This document shows positions 32,708 through 44,433 of a stretch of 50,514 nucleotides of DNA, one piece after another; the first letter of the stretch is position 1, and the number at the start of each line of letters is the position of its first letter. The position numbers and the translations under genes are program-made. Source of the DNA: Mastigamoeba balamuthi. Its lineage: Eukaryota > Evosea > Mastigamoebida > Mastigamoebidae. The notes beneath the pieces were generated by a model, which was not told the origin of the DNA, did not search any database, and was given only the letters and a program-made list of their open reading frames with translations. The DNA is taken from assembly GCA_902651635.1 (NCBI GenBank), contig CACRSC010000118.1:258579-309092 (forward strand), in the 5' to 3' direction.

Positions 32708-35700
32708 CTACCTCTTGGCGAGCAGCGACTTGATGTCCTGGCGCGCGGGCGTCATGGAGCGCACGACGACGCTCTTGCGCGAGTCGGCGGTGCCCAGCGA
32801 CAGCAGGCTGAGCGAGGGGCCCTTGGCGATGGGCTTGGGGACCAGCGGCAGCCGCAGCTCCCTCTCGGCCTCCCCCGGCGCCCCCGCGGCCGCCTGGGAG
32901 CCCTCGCTGCCGCTGCCGCTGCCGTCTTCGTCGCTGCTGTCGCTGCCGTCGCTGCTGCCGTCGGACTCGTGGACGAGCCAGCTGTCGATGTCGCCCTTGC
33001 CCTTGATGCTGATGCTCGTGTGGTGCTCGAACCCGAACGCGCGGCCCAGCAGCGCCTTGGTGTCGCTCGACACGCACAGCCGGTTCGGGTACCCGCTCGA
33101 CTCCACCTTGAGCGCCACGTTCACCGAAGTGCCCTGCCCGCCGCTGTGTGAGAGAGGGCGAGAGAGCGACAGCGAGAGAGAACGAGAGGTACAGGAGGGC
33201 GAGAGAGGAGGGAGCAAGAGGACGAGAGAGGGCGAGAGAGGACCAGAGAGGACCAGAGAGGACCAGAGAGGACCAGAGAGGACCAGAGAGAACGAGAGGG
33301 CGAGAGAGGGACAGTGTGCGAGAGGGGGACTGCGGGGGAGTGCGAGGGGCAGGCGGGCTCTGCGGACCCAGATGTCGTAGGCCCACTTGTGCGAGCCGAT
33401 GACGCCGGCGATGACGGGCCCGCTGTGCGCGCCGAAGCGGATCGAGAGCGGCTGCAGCGACTTGCCCACGCGGCGCGCGTTGAGCTGCGCCAGCGCCTCG
33501 AGGGCCGCCAGCGTGAACGAGCACACGCGCTCTGCGTGGTCGGGCCGCTCGACGGGCAGCCCCGACACCGCCATGTAGCAGTCCCCCAGCGTCTTCACTG
33601 CGCAGCGCGGCAGCAGCCGTGTCAGGCGGGGCCCGCCCTGTGTGTGCCCTCTCTGCTGCCCGCGAGTACCTTTCTCGACGCCAAAGGACTCGCACATGGC
33701 GTCCCAGGGCGAGAAGAGCTCGTTGAGCATCAGCACCAGCTCGTAGGGCTCCATCTTGCCCGCCAGCGGCGTGAACCTTCAACAGCAGTGAGTCCGCGTG
33801 AGGCGCGGAGGGCTCGGGGGCGCACTCGACGAGGTCGCCAAAGAGGATCGTGACCGACTTGTACTTCTGGGCGATGAGCTTGCCGGGCTCGGCCTTGAGC
33901 GACTCGGCCACCTTGGCCGGAAGGATGTTCAGCAGCAGCTCGTCCGCCCTCCGCTTCTGCGGCGCCGGCGGTGCGTCAGGCGGGCGTGGCGTGGCCGCTG
34001 GGAGCACCTCTCTGTCGATCCTGGCCTCGTTCTCCTTTATGTGGCTGATGTCCTTGGCGAAGATGGCGAACGTCGCCCCCTTGACCGTCAGCGCCGTCGC
34101 CGTCGACACCAGCACGTGCACGTCCTTGCCCTCTGAAGGCGTGTGTGAGCCCACCATCGGGGGAGGTGCGTGGGTCTTGTGCCTTTGGTGCGGAGGACGA
34201 CCTCGCCCTTCTGGTCCTTGGCAAAGGCAAACGAGCGCGTGTGGCCGCTCCTGGCGTGCTTGAGGAACTCGGCCACCGACTGCTCGAACATCTTGGCCGC
34301 TCGGGGCGCCAGCACAGACACCAGCGGGCGCTTGAGCAGCTCGTCCGACGCGTACCCCAGCAGCGCCTCCCCCGCGGGGTTGATCATCTCGATGACGCCC
34401 CTGCGTTGTCGCTGTGTTGAGCCACGTTGCTCGTGCGTTGGCGGGGCTGTGCTGCGTTGCTGCTCTGCTGCCCTCTTCGGCCCCGAGTGGGCTGCGAGGG
34501 CACTCGCGCACGTCTCGTTTGTGAGGATGACGGAGTCCTTGCAGGCGTTGAGGATCATCTTGGTCTTCTTCTCCTGCTCCTCCACGATCTCCTGTTGTGC
34601 CCGCGGGCTGTGAGCTCGCCGCCTGTTGGGTCCCCGCCCCAAAGTGGCGCGTGCCTTGAAGGAGCCCTCCCTGTCGGTCGCCCCGTTCTCCAGGAAGACG
34701 CGCACAGCCTCGCTTTGCTGTATGACGCTCTGTGGCGCCAGCAGCAGCAGTCCGATGGCCCTGTGCGTGTCCCACGGGCCAAGTCAGCAGAGAGCGTCGG
34801 CGTAGAAATGGGATGGGAGAGGGAGCGCGTGCCGCTGGTTGGTGCGGAATGTCGTGTTGAGGTCCTGTAGCACAGCCCAGAGGAACAGCGGCGTGACGAT
34901 CAGCGCGAACACGAAGATGGTGGTCGAGATGGCCGTGCTCCGCGCCGCCGCGTCCCTCATGGCCTGCATCGAGATCTGCTCGTTCCTCGCGAGCCCCTGC
35001 GAGATGGACTGCACACTCCTCGACAGCACCGCAAACGCCTGGTCGCTGCTCCCGATGCTGGGCGGCGGAGGACCAGTGAGTGCACACGTGAGCGTGCCAG
35101 TCCGGGAGAAGCCGATCGGTGTGCGGGCTGGCGCACGTGTCCTGGAGCAGCAGGCTGGCCATGTGGTCCATAAACAGCCTCTGGAGAGAGTAGAGCCCCG
35201 TGCACGTCTCGCCTGTCTCCGCGGGGCACTCCCAGTTGTACAGCAAGGCGAAGGCGTCGGGCTGCGTGAAAGCTTGCCTGCGAGGGAGGCAGCCAGCCTC
35301 GGGTGAAACCCCGTGCGAGTGAGGGCTGCGTCGCGCACTCGTATTTGAAGGTGGCCTGGTACTGCGCGTCCTCCCAGCTGGCGGTGGCCTGCGCAATGTC
35401 CAGGCGTGTCTGTGGCAGAGGGCGCGTCAGTGCCCCGGAGGGCGGAAGGTGGGCTGTGCCTGCGCTGTGTCGGCAAAGGGGTTCTGGCGGTAGGTAAGCT
35501 CCGAGATCAGGAAGTACGAGCGGTAGAAGAAGCACTTCTGCAGCCCCGTGTAGAGCACAACGTAGCCTGCGCCGAGCCCTAAGGTCAGCACCTCAAAAAA
35601 ATGAACGAGAGAGGGGATGGAGTTGCGGACTGGTCAGCTCGTTGGCCTGCCCTGTCAGCACGAGGGTGAGCACCAGCCCCGCGGCGCAACACAGGATGAG

Positions 35701-38700
35701 CGACATGAAGGCTCCAGTCATCAGCCGTATGCGCAGCACGATGGGCACCTGCCAGCACGTGCGTGCGTGAGGGTGGGGCAGAGTGGTGGACACCCGCTCA
35801 CCGCCATCTTGGAGGATGTGTCCACAATCGACTCGGACTCATGCTCCGACGCCTCCCCCTTTGCGTGCCGGAACCTCTCGAACAGGTTGACGCACGTCGA
35901 CCTGGGGGCGGCGCAGACAAAATAAGCAGATGGCCCTGCTGGCCCTATGGGAGGGCAAGGGCTGACTTGGGTATCTCCATGAAGAGTGAGGCGATTGCCT
36001 TTCGCTCCCTCTCGGCGACTAAGAGCGCCGGGATCAGCGTCAGAACCGCCAGGAGGACGATGCTCGCGTAGAACGCCCCGCAGACTGGAACAGCGCAGCA
36101 AGTCAGTCAGCGGTGGGCGAGGCGCTGTGAGGGGTGTCGGTCAGCACAGATGGAGACGAAGCGGATCGTGCTGCCGATCGACGAGGAGGATTTGTTGCGC
36201 TGTGCGTGGCCTGTCGTGACCAGCCCATCGTGGATGGCCGCCAGGTTGTCAAACACAAAGCGCCAGCAGTCGTCTGACTCGAGCAGCTCCGGCGACCGCG
36301 TGCTCTCTGTGGGGGCCACGCGGGCTCAGACGACGGCAGACGAGGCTTCCGCAGCGGAGTGGTGTCGCACGCAGTTCCGAGTGGATGTGGAGGGCGTGCT
36401 GGTACCAAGTGCTCGCCGCGTCGAGGATCGTGGTGTTGGCCCGTACCCGCTTGCCACTGAACGGGTCCGACTCGTTGGCGCTATGGAAGGTGGGCCATGG
36501 CATGAGCTGAGGTCAGACGAGAGGCCAGCGGGCGGCAGCAGGAGATGGCGCGCGGACCCGGGGACGTAGAGGACGACGGGCACCACGTTCGAGTCGTTGG
36601 TGTCCGCGATGACGGCCAGGTGGTACTTCCATCCCGCGAGTGCCTCGGCGTAGATCGCGGCCATCTGCTCCTCGGTCTCGTTCGCCTGGAGCCCCGCGCC
36701 CCACGTCACCATGCGCGAGAGCTGCACCTGTCGCAGGTACACCGCCAGCTGCGTGAACTCCCTCGCGATGTCCACTGCTCTCACGCGCAGAAAAAGTCAG
36801 CAGCACGCCGGTGCTGGGGCTGCTCGTCACGCACCGAGGGCCTCGGTCTTGGCGAAGTTGGTGCGCGTGGTCTGCACGGCCCTGCTCGACGTGGAGAAGA
36901 TGACGATGGCGCCGCAGAGGCACGCGACGAAGACGAAGCCCGCGACGAGCTGGACCCTGCGCAGCGCCTTTGAGCGCGTGCCCGTCGTGCGCAGACGGTA
37001 GTCGAGTATCTTGGCGCGCTCGTCGGTGACGCTCGACGCCCCCGCGGACGACATGCTGAGATTCGACGGCGAGTGCGCACGCGACTCCTTGGCCCCCTCC
37101 GACTTGGAGTCGTCCTCGTCGGCGACGGGCCGCGCGTCCCCGCCGTCTGCCGCCTGTATGCGTATCTCCACGGGGTTCCTGCGGCGCCCCATAGCAGCTC
37201 GCTGGTCAGGCGCGCTCGCTGGAGTGGGCAGCGGGGGGGAACGGAAGAGGGAGAGCTCTCTGCTCGGACCTCTTGGGCTTGCGCATGCGGCCCTCGAGGT
37301 TCTTCATCTCCTCAGCGCCGTCGGCGAGCTGGAAGAGCATCTCTGCCTGCTCCTTGTCGTCGAGTATCTCGTCCAGGAACGCCGCGTACTTGCGCAGCAG
37401 CAGCGACGACTGTGCGTTGCGGCCCCTGCGCAGGGCCCCCCACGGGGGCGCGGGCGTGAGAAGACGGCGGGGCGCTGGCTCTCGCACAGGAGGCTGCGGA
37501 AGATGGCCTCTGCCTTGCGCTCGTGGCGGCTGATGCTCCGGACAATCTCCAGCAGCTCCGTGTGGTCCACCACGACGCTCTGGCGCATCGACGCGAGCCT
37601 CTCCCAGAACTCCGCCGTCACCCTCCGCGCCGCGCTGCAGCCCCCGCGCGTGAGGACTGGGGACCGGGGCGTTGGTGGGGTCGCTGGCTCGCGTGCTTGT
37701 GGTGGAACTCGGCGACGAAGAGGTCCTGCTGCTCGTCGTTGCTCAGCGACTCGTGCACCGTGATGATCTGCGAGACGATGAAGAGCCGGAAGCGCAGGTC
37801 GTACTCCCACGGCTTGCACAGCGCCAGCCCCTCCTGCACCTGCGCGAGGCCCAGCTCAGCATCGCCACCCACGGGGCGACGGGCCTCACCAGCGCTCTGA
37901 TAGCCTCGGGGTTGGGGCGCTTCTCCAGCAGGAACAGAGCCCGCGCGAACTTGAGGTAGGGCGACTGCGGGAACGCCCTGGAGAGCAGCGGACGTGAGAC
38001 GCGGGCTCGCGCGAGGAGGGGCGGCGACGGCGCACTTGATGCCCTCCTCCAGAGTGGCGTCTGCGAGGAGGATGTCCGACTCGGTGGGGTCCTTGGTCTT
38101 GTAGACAAAGCGCGTGGCCAGGTCGAAGCAATGCTCGTAGCGGAACCGCAGCGACTTGTTGGGCGACGCCCGCGCAAAGGGCACCGGCAGCTCGGGGTGC
38201 CGCGCCCTCCAGCGGTAGCCCAGCACGCCGGCGGCGCCGCCCACGGCCAGAGCCACGAGGCCCAGCACGCCCAGCACGTTCCGCGGCTGCTCGCCGGCCA
38301 CGTTGGCCGTGACAAGGCCCACCAGCGGCGACAAGGCCATCCCGCTCATGAAGAAGCTGAACACATACGCTGCCGAGGGCCGCACGAAGCTCTGCGAGCA
38401 CAGAGGCACTCAGTGCAGACCCGGGAAGGCGAGGGTGGTCGCGCGCTGTGTTGTGCCATCAAAGCGCAACGGGACAGCCCGTCGCGGTCACTACATGTGC
38501 GCACAGTGCGCCCGCGTCTCGGAGCGCAGCAGCGGTAGTGCGCTGCGCGGCAGACGTCTGCTGGGCATGTCTGCAAAAGCACAGGCTCACAGACCCGCAG
38601 AGCAAGTGGTGCGCGGCAGTGGGTCGGGAGAGCACGCACACCCCTCGCCCCGGGTGAGCAACGCACGTCGCTGAGCGTGGAGATGGCGTAGGTGGTGGCG

Positions 38701-39525
38701 AGCAGCGCAGAGGTGATGGCGGCGTGCGACGACAGGCGGGCGCTGGAGACGTCGGCAGCGGCGCCCCGCTTGAGCACCACGTCCGAGACGAACAGCGCCG
38801 TCTTGACGGCCGTCCACCAGAGGTCGTAGCGCGGCAGCCACAGGAAGAACGACGTCTTGCTCGGCGTCACCCCCGTCATCACACTGTCCCCCCACGCGCC
38901 TCAGTGCCGGGCGAGCGAGGGAGCGGTGGAGAGCGGGCGTTGCGCTGGCGCACGCGTTGGAGACCAGCGTGACGATGGGGAACGTCAGGGCGATGGCGAG
39001 GGCTGCGGGCAGCTTGTAGCCGAGGCCCCACGGGCGCTCGGGGTCCGTCCAGCATCCCGCGAACGCGTAGAGCGCGGGCAGGTACGCCAGGCGCAGCAGC
39101 GCGGCCGCGTACCTCTGCACGACGTGCAGCGCGCGGCTGCCGGTGCCCCCGTTGAGCACCGCGCGCACCTGCACGGCCCCCGCGGCGTAGCACGCGAGCA
39201 CGAAGGCGCCGAACACGGCGGCGGCCGCCGGGCAGCCCCTGCTCTCGGCGGGGTCGCGCACGCGGCGCAGGCCCGCGTAGAGGCCGTGCAGCCAGCCGCC
39301 GCTGTAGTACGCGGGGTCCACTGCGAACGAGACGAGCTGCACGAACTCGGCGAGCAGCAGCGCCGAGGAGACTGCGCGGGGCGCGCGGTGCGTGGCCACG
39401 CGCATGGCCGACACCGCGCAGGCGCGGAGCATCAGCGAGGCCAGCGACCGGCGCTGGCGGAACGCCGCGGCTGCCGAGTCGGCGTCGGCCCAGCCCTCGC
39501 GGGGCACAGCGGGCTCGGTCTCCAT
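32708..39525 (-). CDS. TmcB-like TPR membrane protein with PAS and class III cyclase domains
   Basis: About 20 exons. Clear joins are 38954/38883 (phase 2), 38667/38391 (phase 0) and 37270/37179 (phase 2). The last links the TPR part to the membrane part and shows one gene rather than two. The product is probably over 1,500 residues. N-terminal spans (AEFVQLVSFAV, WGLGYKLPAALAIALTFPIV) and TPR-like helices (PYLKFARALFLLEKRPNP, AEFWERLASMRQSVV, LRKYAAFLDEILDDKEQAE) match the TmcB/TmcC family. Then come a span (VQLVAGFVFVACLCGAIVIF), two extracytoplasmic segments with further spans, a PAS domain (ILNACKDSVILTNE, VIEMINPAGEALLGYASDEL) and a cyclase. The cyclase has VTILFGDLV, VKTLGDCYMAVSGLP, WAYDIW|GTSVNVALKVESSG: both metal Asp, Lys and Asn are kept, but the transition-state Arg is Lys. 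A Ser/Asp-rich tail follows. Confidence 0.85.
33150..33310. repeat. Intronic minisatellite of 10-bp units
   Basis: Five perfect tandem copies of GACCAGAGAG lie at 33241-33290, flanked by degenerate GAGAGGGC-type copies. The array lies inside the intron that interrupts the cyclase domain between YDIW and GTSVN of the minus-strand gene. On the transcribed strand it is a CTCTCTGGTC array. Confidence 0.9.
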
Positions 39526-40103
39526 CGACCAGGCGAGTGCGAGGGGGTGGACAGAGAAAGAGAGCGAGAAAGATGCGCGGGCACTGAAGGAGCAGGCGGA
39601 GGTGTCTGGCAGGGCAGAGCCCACGAGCAGCCTGCGCGCTCTTGGCAGCTGCGCGTACAGCAGCAGACGCTATTTGTGGCGTCGCTCAGTGGAGATCCGA
39701 CCAAACCGGAATTCCGACCAGTGACGGCCCTACGGGCTCCTCCGCATCCTCGCTGCATGACCTCTGGACCCTCTGCCGGGCGCCGGGGGCGCAGCGGGCG
39801 GAGAAGGAGCACCGAGCGCCCACTCTGGCGCCTGGCAGACAGTGCACAGCAAGGCTGTAAGATGGGAAGTACGACTTCCGAGGCCAAGTGTGCAGCTCAC
39901 AATGTCGCAAGCACCGGGAGGTGCGGGAGCACGCGCTCACAGAGCAGCGCCCTCGTGCGCCCTCGGGCTGGCAAAGACTGCAGGACGGGGGGCTGGCAGA
40001 GCTGTTTGCGAGTAGCAAAGTGCGCACGCTGCGGTGTTGCTCGAGGGGCTGTTGGAGGCGGTGGCGCAAAGGCCGTGGGGTGGAGGAGCCCGAAGAGGCC
40101 CCG
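39526..40103. other. Intergenic region between TmcB-like cyclase and F-box/SPRY genes
   Basis: Lies between two minus-strand genes, so it should contain the cyclase promoter and the F-box gene's 3' end. No repeat, RNA gene or supported frame was identified. Confidence 0.4.
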
Positions 40104-41323
40104 CTACCACTCGGTGCTGCAGAGCTGCTTGGCGTGCGAGAGGACTTCGGGCAGCGACGCCACAAAGGGCTCCTCGCCAAAGTTGAGCCGCAGCGCGTTG
40201 TCGCCGTCGAAGCCCACGGCCGCGTGCATCTCGTCCTCGGCCTTGAACTCGACCCTGACGGGCTTCAGGAAGTCCCCGTTGTGCGTGAAGAACACGACTG
40301 CGCGGCTTGAGTGGCTGGCGGGGTGCAGAGAGGAGGAGGGGGATGGGAGGGGAGGAGGAGGACGACGCACACTGTCCCTGGGGGCACCAGGCGCAGCCCA
40401 CGGTGTCGCCGGGGCCGAACTTGGGCCCGTAGCGCTTGCCGCTGCCCCTCGAGTGGAAGAGGCGGCCGTCGTCGCCGTGGTAGGCGACGGAGCAGGGCTT
40501 CCAGCCGGGCTGGCTGCCCGACTCGGGGTAGCGGGGCGGCACGAGGCCCAGCGAGTAGCAGACGCTGACCGTGCCGAACAGCGGGTGCGCGCGCTGCGTC
40601 TCGCGGGGCTCGGGGCTGACGCTGAGCTCGAAGTAGAGCACCGGCGGCCGCGCGAGGATGTACGAGAGCCGCGCGTCGCCCGGGCGGCTCAGGCAGCAGC
40701 AGACCCACATGCCCCGGCGCAGCGCCGGGTGCACGCTCAGGCACCGGTCGTCCCCCGTGACCCCCTGCCCCGACCGCACCTCCAGCACGCCCTCCTCCCC
40801 GAACTGCGCGGCGGCGCACGCAGGGCTGAGCGGTGGTGGTTGCGCCCTGACCACAAAAACTGTGATTCCGCTGGTGGAGGGAGATATTTCGCGGATGATG
40901 TCACATGGGAATTCTGGGATTCCTCCGATGTGACGTCACAGGTGAGGTGGCGGGGCACCGTGAGGTTGCGGAGGCGCGTGAGGAAGTAGAAGCCCTCGTG
41001 GCCCGCCAGCCGCATGGCCCTGCACGCCTCCCTCCACGACGCCGCGCACCCGGGCGCCATCGCCAGCGCCGCCGCGCCGGGGACGCCGCACATGTCCGCT
41101 GCCACGTCACGCCACAGCGACTCTGACGTGGCGCTGGCCCGCAGCGCCCGCGAGGCCTGCGCGACGCGGCAGAGGCTGCGCGCGCGCACGGGTGAGGGAA
41201 GGAGTGGGGGCGGAGTGCTCGGGGGGGGGTGGGCGGAGGTGGGGGTTGCGCGGACTCCTCGGGGGCGAGGAACGAGAGGATGTGCTGCAGCGCGAACTCG
41301 GGCAGCCCGTCAAGCGCCGACAT
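40104..41323 (-). CDS. F-box/SPRY-domain protein
   Basis: Exon 1 is 41323-41256, exon 2 starts at 41175, and the last exons join at 40371/40297 (phase 1). The exon 2-3 boundary near 40930-40820 is probable but not fixed. Residues 1-45 form an F-box: MSALDGLPEFALQHILSFLA, then EDLCRVAQASRALRA and LWRDV. The rest is a SPRY domain with YHGDDGRLFHSRGSGKRYGP, FGPGDTVGCAWCPQGQ, VFFTHNGDF and LRLNFGEEPFVA. F-box proteins recruit substrates to SCF ubiquitin ligases and SPRY domains bind the target. The pairing resembles FBXO45-type proteins in layout. The start Met is the only one preceding the F-box helix. Confidence 0.88.
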
Positions 41324-42062
41324 ATCCGCGAAATATCCAAATATCCAGGGAGGAGAAGAAGAAGATATCTTATCTGCTCCGGAAGATGCGAGAATCTGCT
41401 CAGCGCGTGCTGATGATGTCAGGTGTGAGGGATGCACGCGGGGATTACCGCGAGGGGGCCTGTGCGGGCCCGCCGCTGTGTGCCCCGAGGGTGGTTCGGG
41501 TGGTGATTGGATTCCCGAGCAGAGTGTTGCGCACCCCTCGATATTCTTCGCCAAATCCGGTCACGTGGGAGGCGTGTGGGAAAATCGTCTGGTGAGATGC
41601 TCCCTGAGCGGCTGCCACGGCTGCCACGGGTCTCAGGGGGCCGGCACCGCTGCCAGGGCGGGGCGGGCGAGCGGGTTTCGCGGTTCTGGGATACCGGAAA
41701 CGTCGACTCAGCGGCGGCAGGCAGGCGGAGAGGCGGTGACTCACCGGGGGCGGAGAGATACGCGCGCCGCGTCATCATTCTTTAATTTCTGCGTGTTTTC
41801 TTTTTCTCTCTTGTTGTTTGTTTCCGCCCCCCAAGCCGGTGCCCCGCCACTCCCCAAGGTGCACACCCCCCACCCGCCGCCGCAGCGTCCCGCCCCCTCT
41901 GGCCGTCCCGTCCAGCGGACCCCGCGTGCCCCGGAGCCCCCAGGGCCCCTCCCCAGCGCGTACTGACCCGAATTCGAAACCGCCTGCGAAAGCAGCGCAG
42001 GGGAGCTGAGAGCCCACAGAGAGCAGAACAGAGAGCCCAGAGAGACCAGAGAGAGCAGAGAG
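41324..42062. promoter_or_regulatory. Divergent intergenic region (F-box/SPRY and DUF3533-like genes)
   Basis: This 739-bp gap lies between divergent starts. Near the F-box start, AATATCC (41332), ATATCC (41341) and GATATC (41364) cluster within 50 bp. Close to the plus-strand start, 42000-42060 is a run of degenerate AGAGAGCAGAGAGCCC-type purine repeats. No frame here is supported as a gene. Confidence 0.4.
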
Positions 42063-44116
42063 ATGTCGTCGGAGAGCAGGTCGGGGGTGGAGATGTCGTC
42101 GACGTCGATGTCGCCCGAGCCCATCAAGGTGGGCCTGCTGGGGTCGCCCCAGCAGCGTGCGACGTCGATCGAGATCGGGAGCGTCGTCCGCGTGGCCGAC
42201 GCCTCTGCCGACGACGACGACAACGCGCTGCTGCCGCCGCCGCCGTCGACGGACCGCACGGTGCGGCGCCGTGCCAAGCGGCGCGTGTGGCGGTGGAGCG
42301 GGGCGATACCGCTGGCGCTGGGCGTCGTGGTCGCGGGCTTCGCGTGCTGCGTCTGCTGCCTCTACCTCAGCCCCGTCTGGGAGCCCATCAAGGACCTCGG
42401 CGACCTGCCCATCGGCATCACCCTCCACGACGTGCCCGTCACCAGCATCCCCATGCCCGCAGCCCTCGCCGCGGCCCTGGGGCGCCCCAACATGACCGGC
42501 ACCCCCGTCCCCGTGCCCCCCATCTCCATCTCCCGTGAGACTCTCCTCCTCCTCCTCTCCTCCTCTCCTCCTCCTGGGCATGGGCTGCGCCTGCCACCCC
42601 TCCCTCCAACCGCCTTCCCTCGTGGCCCGCACGACGCTGCTGTGCTGGCCCGGCGGTGCTGAGCTGTTGGGTGGGCTTTTTCTTTTTTTCATTTTGGTGC
42701 GAAGGTGGTTGGGTGGGTGGGCTGCTGGGCACAGGGGCGTTGCAGCGTATCCCCTGGTAGCGGTCGGTCGCTGAGTGGCGTGTGTGTGTGTGTGGCGCAG
42801 AGATGGTGTTCGCGACGATGATGAAGAACCCCGTGGTGGCCAAGCTCTACGCGTGGGACATGCTCCCCAACAAGACGCTCGGCGACATCCACGAGGACAT
42901 CAAGACCAACAGGAAGTTCTCCTACATGTACGTGGCCCCCAACTACACGCAGGTCTTCCTCGGTGAGTCACACTCGCGCCCCCCACCTCGGTGACTTTCT
43001 CCCCCCACCTGTGCTGACTCTGCTGGTGCTCCTACTGGTTTTTTCGTGCAGCGCACTTCCTGGGAGCGGTGCCCAAGGCCACGCCCTACGCCAACCCCAT
43101 ACACGTGTTCGTCGACGAGGGCAAGCAGTTCACGACGCAGTCGGTCGTGAAGACAGCGGTGAGCCCCCACCACCGACCCCCACTCGCCCCCTCCACCTCT
43201 TCCGTTTTTCTTTTTTCTAGAACCGTCGAGAAAATTCCGCTGCGGTTTCCGTGGATCTTCTGGGCGGTTCTCACCGTTTTGTGCGACGCAGCTCAACACG
43301 GTGTTCCACGAGGTCTGCAAGACGGTGCAGCTGATGATGCTCAAGGGCATGGTGGTGCCGCTGCCGCAGTACCACATCAACGTGACGGTGCAGGTGACCG
43401 ACAAGACGACGTACGGCATCGTCGTGGAGCCCGTGGCGCTGCAGTACGAGATCAACAACAAGCTCGAGCACTACGGCTGGTACTTTGCGGCGTACATCGC
43501 CTTTGTGGTCGTCTGGCTCTCGATGCTCATCGGCCTGAACCTCGTCTTCATCTCGTTCCACCGCAAGATGAACGACAAGGTCCGCTTCAGGTTCTGGCAG
43601 CTCGCGGCGCTGCGCCTCGCGACGATCTTCTACGTCGCCGTCATCACGACGCTCGTCCTCGCGGGGCTCCTCGTCGGCGGCTACGACATGCCGACCAAGA
43701 ACGGCGGCTACGGCGCGTTCTTCGGCGTGCTGCTGCTCTCGGCGCTCTCGTTCGCGGGCATCATGGCGTTCCTCTTCTCGTGGCTCTCGGACGGCGGCCT
43801 CGTGCTGGCCGTGCTGCTGCTCATCGTCCAGATCGTCACGTGCGACGGCATCTACAGCAGGTGGGCGCTGCCCAGCAACTGGTGGGGCATCACGCCCGTC
43901 TTCCCCATGTACCACTGCGTCGAGCTGCTGCGCAACGTCTGCTACGACACGCAGACGGCCCACGTCGGCGAGCACGTCGGCGTCGCCATCGCCTGGGCCG
44001 TCGGCGGCCTGGCCGGCGCCGTCGTCGGCTGGTGGCTCGAGGCCGGCGAGAAGGCCGTCAGGGCGATCCTGCCCATGGAGATCGAGGGCTTCTACTACAT
44101 GAGCAAGACCCTCTGA
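42063..44116 (+). CDS. DUF3533 / SNG1-like multi-spanning membrane protein
   Basis: Four exons, 42063-42534, 42801-42962, 43052-43158 and 43292-44116, phases 1, 1 and 0, give 521 residues. A polar cytoplasmic N-terminus precedes a first span (GAIPLALGVVVAGFACCVCC). A large Asn-glycosylation-rich extracytoplasmic region follows, then a C-terminal bundle of about five spans, including YFAAYIAFVVVWLSMLIGLN and LVLAVLLLIVQIVTCDGIYS. One long hydrophilic domain between span 1 and a C-terminal bundle is the layout of the DUF3533/SNG1 family, related to the YhgE/Pip and ABC-2 membrane proteins. Motifs such as LPSNWWGITPVFPMYH before the last span fit. The role is probably in export or membrane stress. 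It is not an ABC ATPase, since no Walker motifs are present. Confidence 0.78.
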
Positions 44117-44433
44117 CCCGCCCCCTCCGCGCCCCCTCCTCTCTGCTTCTGTGCTTATGCTGCCGGTGGTGTAGAACTGCACTTCAGACAACCGCATTCC
44201 CCCTTATGCTCAGCCCTTGCGTTCACTGCTCTCTGTGTGTCCGTACAGAATGTTAGGTGGTCTTTCCCCCCAAGGAGCAGCTCTCGTGTCGAAAGCGTAA
44301 TGGGCCGCGTAAGCCAGAAGCGTCTGTGCCACTCCCTCTGTCCCCGGTGCCTCGCGTGGCGCTTGCACGGCGCCTTGCTGCTGGGTGGCAGGCCATCGCA
44401 CGAGAGAGAGCGCAGCAACCAATGCGCGTTGGT
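44117..44433. other. Convergent 3' spacer
   Basis: Short gap between the 3' ends of a plus-strand and a minus-strand gene. No gene or repeat was seen. Confidence 0.5.

Noticed and set aside
37180-37269. Boundary between two separate genes (TPR protein and cyclase)
   Set aside because: A stop and a new ATG lie here, but a phase-2 GT-AG intron joins the frames cleanly and the TmcB-plus-cyclase order is a known protist layout, so a single gene is preferred.
37011-37763. 250-codon plus-strand frame opposite the TmcB-like gene
   Set aside because: It is antisense to conserved TPR and membrane exons, and its own sequence is low complexity.
38857-40989. 710-codon plus-strand frame
   Set aside because: It runs antisense through the N-terminal TmcB exons and the SPRY exons, both recognised. 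It is a composition artefact despite its length.
42063-44116. ABC transporter
   Set aside because: Membrane topology recalls ABC-2 permeases, but no nucleotide-binding domain is present in the gene or next to it. The DUF3533/SNG1 type fits better.
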